Shown piece after piece: positions 56,489 to 64,000 of a stretch of DNA of 64,000 nucleotides. Every line of letters begins with the position of its first letter. Within the stretch, counting starts at the first letter, position 1. The DNA comes from Molanna angustata (Eukaryota > Arthropoda > Insecta > Trichoptera > Molannidae), in the NCBI GenBank assembly GCA_963576475.1, contig OY754975.1, positions 17,803,381 through 17,867,380 of the forward strand, written 5' to 3'. A program made the position numbers and the translations under genes. The notes under the pieces are model-generated. The model saw nothing but the letters and a program-made list of their open reading frames with translations, had not been told where the DNA came from and did not search any database.

Positions 56489-57037
56489 TTAAGCGTACTT
56501 TACACAAACGAGGTTTTCAACGCGGTCCGATTTTCAACGCTTAAAACATCATCCAAAATACAGGTTACTCAAAACATCGCTTTACACGAGTATTATTTTC
56601 TCCTTTATTTGCGACCTCTATTATTGCAATTACGAACAAATTAAAAATGCCATTTATGTGAAAAATGGCAACATTTTAGTTTTAACTTGTTCCACGTTTC
56701 GTTCAACAATGTTTTATCTTTCATCGTTGGACTTTGCATTTTGACTACCCGGCATTTGACATGAATTGGACACGATTTGATTTGTTTTGGACCCTCACTT
56801 TTTTTGTTTTTGTATTAAAACATTGTTAACTGATCGAGAGATGCGTAATAAACAAAAGATACCGCGAACGTCAAAACCAACAGAACACAAACGGCAGCCA
56901 TGATGACTCGTCGGCAACGAATAATTTTACAGATTTCTGTTTTACGAAAAACGATACAAAACGCTTTGAAAAATAGAACACGTTCTATTTTTTTTCCCCA
57001 CAGCGTTGAAAATCTCGTCCGTGTAAAGTGCGCATTA
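56489..57037. mobile_element. MITE with about 34-bp inverted ends, PIF/Harbinger-like
   Basis: The left end TTAAGCGTACTTTACACAAA CGAGGTTTTCAACGC and the reverse complement of the right end, TAATGCGCACTTTACACGGA CGAGATTTTCAACGC, match at most positions. A TTA/TAA target site is possible. Interior frames show no transposase motif. Superfamily is inferred only from end style. Confidence 0.6.
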
Positions 57038-58382
57038 GACTCTATACGAAAAGTCTCCAGAGAGACAAAAAAAATCAAAACGGAAAGATCAAAATACAAA
57101 ATGAGTAAGAATGTTGTTTATTATACCTAGATAAAATACTGATATAAGGGACACAAATATTTTTATTCACTGGCACATCTTCAAAAAACACATCGTTTCT
57201 GTACATTTATTTTTTAAAATAGCCTTTATAAATTTGTGTTGCAAAATATCCTAACTCCGGTGTCATTAGCGAACCGGGCTATTAGGGTTATTAGCAAAAA
57301 AAGTCATCCGAGTATTAATAACCGTAAATCAAGCAGGGCTATGTGTTACACTCATCAGATGTCGCGGGACGATCCTAAATTCATCCAGATCACGATGAGT
57401 CTAGGCAATTTTCGAAACAGAAGCGCTTCATGAAATTTCTGAGGTGGTTATTCATCCTGAGGACAGAGCGGTTGCTTCAAAACCGGTAGTGTAAAATTGT
57501 AAAAAATAAAATTACATTATAAATAAAAGTTTGGATCCGTTTAATAATCTAGAATAAAGATTCATTGCTTCGTTTACGTTCGTAGGTACATCTGTTCACA
57601 AACTTTCTTCGGCAGTTTCGACTTCATACGTATTAATTTTCAAAGATACTAATTTGTATATAATTGTGTGACTTACTCAAGAAATTTGCCGCTTAATACT
57701 CGTGTATAGGTAATATTTGTTAAATTTACTCATTTCCATATTTTGGAAAATGTACATACATATGTATATTATGTAGGTACCTACTATCATACTAGGTTAC
57801 CAATAATTTGAAACGATATGAAACAAGTGTTTTTTATAATCAAATATTTTGTGATTAATAAAGCAAGAAAAAAAACGTCTATAAATATTTTATTCTACTA
57901 AGGCATTACATTCCATTAGATTTGATTTGGTAATTTGAAAGTATTAAGTTATTAAGCCATAAAAATGAGAATCAAATAAAAAAAAGAATAAGTTGTGGCC
58001 ATCGCAATTTTCCCTACTACTCATTTAAAAAAAAATGTGAAATCATGACTCTCCACTATTCCATAGTTGGTAGTGGAGAGTAAAAAGTTCACTGATTTGC
58101 CCACGTTGGCGTTGGTGTTGGTTGTTTGGTTTAGTTTTTATAGTTTTCAACATCTTTTCCCGATGGGTGATCATAGAGAATCGATTGTCATACGTTTTGA
58201 GATAGAACCCGTCGAATGTTTTGAAACTCGTTCGTGATTTTAACTTAAATTCGCCACAATGATAATTAATCAAATATGAATAATAATTTTATACAGTTTT
58301 GTATTTGAATAATTGGTGGAATGATTGATTTGGGTCTGAAATTAAGACACGAGTAAATTATATTATTTTATTAAATCAAATT
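57038..58382. other. Intergenic with a short hairpin
   Basis: ACTCTCCACTA and TAGTGGAGAGT form a hairpin at 58046-58081. No supported gene. Confidence 0.35.
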
Positions 58383-58450
58383 AGATGGGTCGATGGCAGA
58401 GCGGTTAGCGCGCTGGGTCCAGTCCAGTGGTGGCGAGTTCGAATCCTAAA
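58383..58450 (+). mobile_element. SINE family C head only
   Basis: ATGGGTCGATGGCAGAGCGG (box A) to GCGAGTTCGAATCC (box B). The body is missing, so it is 3'-truncated. Confidence 0.65.
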
Positions 58451-58489
58451 TAAGATGTAGCTTTTCTTAAACAAAATGATATTTCGAAA

Positions 58490-58805
58490 CTAATGAACAA
58501 ATATACCAATGTGTATTTTTCAACAAAATAGGACTAAAACGAACGGACGTTTTTCCCGAGACGGCATTATCAAGGTCTAAAATGAAACTAACCAATTTAA
58601 ACAAAAATCATTCTACACTTCAACATTTACAGCGTTGCCACTTGTGTGAGTGGAGTTACAGTGATTTTTACAGTGTTGCAAAAACGTTCTGTCATCGAAT
58701 CGAATTTTGTGGAAAAACACTGTGGTACCTATATTTATTATTAATTTTAAAATGGATTTCCACTCTGCTAATACAAAAACTTTTGAATCATTAAATAATA
58801 TTTAA
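58490..58805 (+). repeat. Dispersed repeat, family H, copy 3
   Basis: Collinear with 10245-10480: GAACAAATATACCAA, GGCATTATCAAGGTCTAAAA, AGTGGAGTTACAGTGATTTT, GATTTCCACTCTGC. A segment of about 85 bp (TGTTGCAAAAACG...) is extra. A 70-codon open frame is unsupported. Confidence 0.65.
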
Positions 58806-59163
58806 TTTATAGATTGATAATTTTGAAATCACAACTCTTCACTAAAATAAAGTTGTGGATAGGTAGTAAAAAAAGTTAGATTACATAAACGTTTACAAAT
58901 ACATTTCACATAATTTTAATAGAGAATCGATACATCGTACAGTAAAAGTCAACAACTTCCAAGTCCGTATTGTGGAAGACCGGAAATGCTAAATTATTAA
59001 TACATCAGCAATAGGAAGGTATGTTAAAATTACCCGCTGTTGATATAAAAATGTACCTTGAATACACGTTCAAGGTACAAATATTTTGAATTTGTACTTC
59101 CTTTGAAACGATAAAAATACAATACTGAGTTCATTATTTTTCACAATAGGAAATCATCATTAT
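58806..59163. other. Intergenic, nothing recognised
   Basis: Contains a TGTACCTTGAA..TTCAAGGTACA palindrome at 59052-59078. No gene. Confidence 0.35.
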
Positions 59164-59450
59164 TTGACGAGTTGATGTTTCAGCGGTTGGTGTGTTGAAC
59201 TAGTACCTAATCCTATTAACACGGCTTCAAATATAGCTTCGACTGCTTTTTAAATAAAACACAATACTCGACAATTTCGTTTTGTTTTAAAGAAAATACA
59301 TATTATTCTACAAACCCCAGTTGTAGAAATAATAGTTATCGCGAGTTCGTATCCTGCCACGACCGACAACGTTCACATATAGCACAAGCATTTATGCTTT
59401 AGTTTAGGGAATATATGAAGATGTATAATATCTAATACATAGTTTTATTT
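59164..59450 (+). mobile_element. SINE family C interrupted by about 125 bp
   Basis: The head (TTTCAGCGGTTGGTGTGTTG, AACTAGTA.CTAATCC) stops near 59212. Box B and body resume at 59340 (GCGAGTTCGTATCCTGCC, ACGACCGACAACGTTCACAT, TTTAGGGAATATATGAAGAT). The inserted piece is not recognised. Confidence 0.6.
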
Positions 59451-59454
59451 TATT

Positions 59455-59600
59455 TTATTTATTTATTTATTTAAGATTTGGTACACGGTTAACATACAAT
59501 ATACATAAACATAATATCAATTATAATAATAAATCAACCGTACACACAAAAATCCCACAAGGCATAGCCTGTCTGTGGGTATACCAATTAAAAATATTCA
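59455..59600 (-). mobile_element. LINE 3' end with stem-loop (minus strand)
   Basis: The reverse complement has hairpin CCCACA..AGG-CTATG-CCT-TGTGGG (59553-59582) and, downstream, GTTAACCGTGTACCAAATCT and (TAAA)n at 59455-59475. Confidence 0.65.
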
Positions 59601-59829
59601 AAATTATTTCGTTACAAGTTACAAGGACATAATCATTCTTGAAAAAATCGAATAAATATAGATATTATGGTTCTGGTTAATTAATCAAGTGGTTCATTTT
59701 GTTCTCAAATTGATGTTTAAGCTTTTGCTGATATAACGTCATTTGTTGTTCCGTTTGTAACAACAAAGAATATTAATTACCTAATGAAACATTTTTCTTG
59801 TGAAGCACCGACTTAAAATATTGTTTCCA
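59601..59829. other. Intergenic, nothing firmly recognised
   Basis: GTGAAGCACCGACTTAAAAT near 59800 may be the worn start of a family T repeat. Confidence 0.3.
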
Positions 59830-59839
59830 CTAATTTGCT

Positions 59840-60045
59840 ACAGCTAGTTTCATGTAACACATGAGATCCAACTTTCGATAGCGATAGTATGTACAGTTGA
59901 AGAATAAGTACCAAACTATAAACCCATAAATCCAAATTATTAAATATTTTAAGATATTTTGTTTTCTATACAACACATGTAGGACATGTAGGTATGTATG
60001 TTAAGATAGGATAGTATGGAGGTCAGTCCTTGAACATGAACATAA
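59840..60045 (+). repeat. Family X, 5' fragment
   Basis: CTAGTTTCATGTAACACATG, GATCCAACTTTCGATAGC, AACTATAAACCCATAAATCC and GGATAGTATGGAGGTCAGTC, then the match stops. Confidence 0.7.
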
Positions 60046-60968
60046 TACCGCATCCATCTATATTCTATACCGTAAAGGGACTTGGCTCATAAAAATGTTA
60101 ATAATTAATTTACAACTCTTAATAAGTAACTTAAACCAAATGCATTTCTATCCAGATATAAATTTGTTTCCCATATTCATTAAAGACTTATTTGCGGATA
60201 TTACTTATATTTTTTTGGAATCAACTTTGTGGGATATTTTGGACAGTATTATTTACTACTTTTCACTTTGTTATATTCACAAATGAGTAATACAATATGA
60301 CTGCTTTCTAAACGACCGCTTTTTCCTGAAGAAAAACGACAACATTAAATTGATATCCTTTTTCACAATTTTTCCGCCCTTTTGAATCCAATGAATAAGT
60401 TTATAATCTCTTAATTTGTTTTGCGTGTTAATTGTGCGCATGTATTTTAATATGAGCCCATTTGAAGTTGTTTACATACATTTTGCTTTTTGATTACATC
60501 AGATCACGTTATTTAGAATAAATCGCCGATTGGAAATAATTCCATCAGAGTACAACGTGCATTTATAAAAAAGTTAAATAAACAAACATTCCAGGGCTGG
60601 AACAAACAGGGCTGGACTTTTGTGAATAATAATTAATCTGTCAAATTTTTCGCGTCGTCGCTTCATTTAATTAATTTTGAAAAGAAAATCATATCAAATT
60701 TGTTTTGCCTCGCAACAGTATCTTTTGTCCTATCTGAGATTCAGCGGTTTATCGACACGAATACAGAGTCCGATCTAAATAATAAATTCTAAATACTAAG
60801 CATGTATTCATTGCACAGTCGCTCACTTATGTTATGAGATCATGTGGCTTCCTAACTGGAGGATGCTACGAAGTTTTTGTATGAGAATCGCATTGCAGAG
60901 ACATATCTAAATACTTAGCGCATGCGCGTTGCCGTAAACTAACATTTACGAACTATCAAAAAGTAAGG
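60046..60968. other. Intergenic, nothing recognised
   Basis: No supported gene or repeat. Confidence 0.3.
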
Positions 60969-61169
60969 TTGATCGCGAGGAACCTTACGAGTGGTTTAAT
61001 ACTAAAATACGAGATGTTTTCGATGGATGATGATTTTAGCGACTTCGTCAAATATGCATTTGGTAATTTTGTCAAATCAAATACCAAACAAATTATTCGG
61101 CGATCCATACGAGATGCCGAAAATTCGCTGGAATTTCAGAAAAATCGTGACATCGAGCTGTTAGTGTGA
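60969..61169 (+). pseudogene. Possible N-terminal remnant of a PIF/Harbinger-like transposase
   Basis: Open frame ending SIRDAENSLEFQKNRDIELL. The R-x-I-R-D-x-x-N-x-L-E stretch recalls a conserved segment near the N-terminus of PIF/Harbinger transposases, but nothing downstream supports it. Could be chance. Confidence 0.25.
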
Positions 61170-61218
61170 GCTTGGTTACATAATAATATATGTTTGTGTT
61201 GTTATGACAAAACGAGTG

Positions 61219-61674
61219 GGTCGAGGCCAACGCTATACTCCACACTAACAAGTCATTCTATAAAGAGATTGTATTCTGAAAGTTTCATCACAATGTATCT
61301 GTGTGTGTGCTATGTACGGCGTGTTTATTTTACTTTATCGATTATAGACTAAAGTACGCTTAGACCCCATTAGATTTTGAACGATATATGAATAGTGCTT
61401 CTAAATTTTTTTAACTGTCAAATATTTCAAAGTGACCCCAAGCACAGGAAATTTAATATTTGAATTTTTTATTTTTAAATTGGTAAAAAGGTACATCACT
61501 TTTATAAAATGGCATTGACGAGTTATCAAGTTTTCATAATGAAATATTTAAATAAAAAATAATTTAACAAACTCATTTCATGAAAATGCTGAAAATTTTT
61601 CATACAAAATTTGAATACTTTATAGAATGACTTGTTAGTGAGAAGTTTAGCGTTGGCCACAGCCCACTCGTTTC
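61219..61674. mobile_element. MITE, 456 bp, with about 50-bp inverted ends
   Basis: The left end AAACGAGTGGGTCGAGGCCA ACGCTA.ACT then CACTAACAAGTCATTCTATA is matched by the reverse complement of the right end, with about six differences over 55 bp. The interior is shared with 49018-49430 (inverted). Related end motifs occur at 62800-62850 and in the 44.2-kb tandem repeat. No transposase. Confidence 0.8.
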
Positions 61675-61839
61675 TTTATAATTTCATCTGTTCAACTTTA
61701 AAAGTTTTTGATACAATAGAAATACACTTTCAAACGTGTATTCAGGGATAGTCAACCTTTCATGAAAGTGTGATATTGCATATTTGTATGAAAAATGTAT
61801 AACATCGTAGTAAAATAGCATCTATTCTGTTTGGAAAAA

Positions 61840-62140
61840 TTTAGTTATCGACTTCATATTGATATTGTATGTGTTTCTATAGAAAACTGTATTTTTTACT
61901 CTCCACTACTATGAATGTAATAGTATTCATCTACATACAATCATGCCATCTTCCTCATGGGGTAGGTAAAGAAAAACAAACACCACATTCTTCTATCTTG
62001 ACACATATTCATCATCTCATCAACATTTATGCATCGTCTCATACATAATCGTCAATTGCTGAAACAATTTTTTACATCATTTTCTCAAAAGGTATCACGT
62101 AGAGAGTGAGTTTTTCTATGTATGGTGTATTATGAAATGA
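61840..62140 (-). repeat. Dispersed repeat shared with 31965-32300 (inverted)
   Basis: ATCGACTTCATATTGATATT, CTCTCCACTACTATGAATGT, CATGCCATCTTCCTCATGGG, CATCGTCTCATACAT and ATGGTGTATTAT match the other copy in reverse order. Confidence 0.6.
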
Positions 62141-62269
62141 AGAAGAAGAATATTCTCCCTGTTTTTTCTGTGGAAGAGAATTAGTGGCAATAGCACTTCA
62201 ACAATCCACAAATATTTTCCGTCTGAGGGTCAGCAAAGACTTTCTTTAAGAAATCCACCAGCAAAACTC

Positions 62270-62640
62270 GGACGTGACCTCGTTGGAGAGGGCTTCAGCC
62301 TGAATGAGACATGGAACAATGACTGGGAGAACTCCAACCTGGATGTTAATGGGTACTCCAACGACGATACCTCCAGGTTTCGATCTGCCAAGAAGGCTAT
62401 GGACCTCTCTAAATAGGATCTGCACTGGACATGGACGCTGTAACTACCTCATGGCAAAGTGGGGCATTGTTCCATCCACTCAATGCGATTGCGGCCATTC
62501 CTCTCAAACAATGCCATCATATATTGGAGGAATGTAGCGTCCGTGCAAATGAGGGTCCAAAGACGGATATTTGCGAGTTGACGCCTGCATTTGTGGACTG
62601 GCTCGGGGCCCTCGACCTGAATATATTTTGTTTTATTAAT
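62270..62640 (+). pseudogene. Jockey-like LINE ORF2 C-terminal fragment
   Basis: Pieces in three frames: GRDLVGEGFSLNETWNNDWE (62271-62330), PPGFDLPRRLWTSLNRICTG, MAKWGIVPSTQCDCGHSSQT, then frame-shifted HHILEECSV and a final VDWLGALDLNIF. The order of PGFDLPR..W..LNR..TG.GRC...KWG....CDCG..QT..HI...C is standard for one Jockey-type lineage. At least two frameshifts. Confidence 0.75.
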
Positions 62641-63207
62641 TTGATTTTAATGTATTGTAAATTCACTATATCATACGATAAATAATAATTATGAAATCTT
62701 TTGCCCTCAGGGAAACTAATATTTGTTTAGGAATCTAACCTAAATGTACTTCATAAAAATGAATTACGGGATTGTCAACCTTTCAAGAAGAAAAAATGTA
62801 TACTCACTGTGTAGTGGAGAGTTTAAGGTTGGCCACAACCCACTCATTTTAAAACTGCAATCACTTTGGTTGTTAAATCGAAATCATGTTTTGTGAATTG
62901 AGATGAATTCGATTTTTGAATCAAAGAACTACAACATGACTTTAGCCTATTTTTAGATATTTAACCAACTATTTCACCAACTTATCATATTTGTTAGGTT
63001 TTCAAAGATATCCATGAGATTGACTGGCAATGAATCTTCAAGTTCTTGAAGATATTGAACAGTTGTTGTAGAGTATGCCCCTTATACGTTATTCCTGATA
63101 CGACTTCTTACGAAAATACGCTATCTAACATTCCTACATTATTAATTTAGGTATGTGGTTTTTGCACAAAAAATAATTTAGAGTAAACAAAAAGTTTTGG
63201 AAATCAT
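62641..63207. other. Intergenic with MITE-end-like segment
   Basis: GTGGAGAGTTTAAGGTTGGC CACAACCCACTCATTTT at 62814-62850 resembles the right end of the 61-kb MITE, with no partner end. Confidence 0.4.
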
Positions 63208-63669
63208 AAAATTATACTAGTGGAATACATCGTAATATAAAATAATAAATTATACTAGTGGAATACATCGTAATATAAAATAATAAATTATACTAGTGGA
63301 ATACATCGTAATATAAAATAATAAATTATACTAGTGGAATACATCGTAATATAAAATAATAAATTATACAAGTGGAATACATCGTAATATAAAATAATAA
63401 ATTATACTAGTGGAATACATCGTAATATAAAATAATAAATTATACTAGTGGAAAACATCGTAATATAAAATAATAAATTATACTAGTGGAATACATCGTA
63501 ATATAAAATAATAAATTATACTAGTGGAATACATCGTAATATAAAATAATAAATTATACTAGTGGAATACATCGTAATATAAAATAATAAATTATACTAG
63601 TGGAATACATCGTAATATAAAATAATAAATTATACTAGTGGAATACATCGTAATATAAAATAATAAATT
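63208..63669. repeat. 38-bp satellite, about 12 units
   Basis: The unit is ACTAGTGGAATACATCGTAA plus TATAAAATAATAAATTAT, repeated about 12 times with constant length; I noticed only two point changes (ACAAGTGG near 63368 and GGAAAACATCG near 63454). Confidence 0.95.
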
Positions 63670-64000
63670 CTTGTGACCCTCAAGAGTCCAGTTTAAAACA
63701 CAACGTTGGTAGAATAGAACGAACAAAGGCAACATCGCAACGCCCCATATTCTTTGAAAAGTAACCTATGATTTACTTTACCCGCCTTTTACATCGGAAC
63801 TGTGTGGCGCAAGGTCAGTCGGAGGCGGAAATCCGATCATTTGGAGGCAATCTAACGGTGCTGTAGGTGTTTGGATGATTATTAGCTCAGCCTGTGTGTG
63901 TGATAAGGGTTTATTTGTCAAAGCAATGGACGTCGTACATTTGACACCCCCGTGATAATGTCATCCCTAAAATGTCAGGTAAAGGAAGCATACAGTTGAT
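63670..64000. other. Unrecognised, higher G+C, possible LINE 3' UTR
   Basis: CCTCAAGAGTCCAGTTTAAAAC followed by AAAGGCAACATCGCAACG recalls the GTGTCCCTTAAGAGCCCG / CAGGCAACAATAACATC order of family T. The element, if any, runs beyond the window. Confidence 0.3.

Noticed and set aside
63208..63669. CRISPR-like array
   Set aside because: The 38-bp unit repeats without spacers, and the setting is a eukaryotic genome.

Overview
The window looks like a gene-poor, strongly A+T-rich stretch of an insect nuclear genome, most likely a moth or butterfly. That reading rests on the mixture of element types (BEL/Pao, Jockey- and RTE-type LINEs, tRNA-derived SINEs, a D,D34D mariner, many foldback MITEs) and on base composition; no host marker gene is present. 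I found no convincing host protein-coding gene, rRNA, true tRNA gene or CRISPR array. Almost every readable protein is a retroelement or transposase relic.

Layout. 1-2715: a long open frame of a BEL/Pao retrotransposon (gag, zinc knuckles, aspartic protease) that runs in frame into a Pro/Gln-rich tail where reverse transcriptase should start; a possible LTR follows. 3.4-6.35 kb: LINE 3' ends, two MITEs and a large A+T octamer array. 6.4-18.4 kb: sparse, with SINEs, LINE 3' fragments, a foldback MITE and a repeat with a hammerhead-like motif. 18.6-20.2 kb: two virtually identical 183-bp palindromic MITEs in opposite orientation. 22-30 kb: LINE and SINE relics and the start of a dispersed repeat (family X). 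30.67-31.93 kb: a mariner with TA duplication, matching ends and one frameshift. 35-42.9 kb: LINE relics, a LINE insertion with 13-bp target-site duplications whose reverse transcriptase core is deleted, then several family X units around a 300-bp CA array. 44.2-46.2 kb: four different tandem arrays back to back, one made of the 3' end of a LINE. 47-64 kb: more LINE, SINE and MITE relics, a long palindrome at 54.3 kb, a MITE with 50-bp inverted ends at 61.2 kb and a homogeneous 38-bp satellite at 63.2 kb.

The parts do not form a pathway. They document autonomous elements (LINEs, mariner, BEL) and the non-autonomous ones that probably used them (SINEs, MITEs). The most informative signals are the BEL/PQ fusion, a base-pair-covarying hairpin shared by five LINE 3' ends, the tandem array of LINE tails, and the internally deleted LINE. 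Homologies are by eye: repeat ends are usually good to within about 10-20 bases, and family names beyond superfamily level are not claimed.
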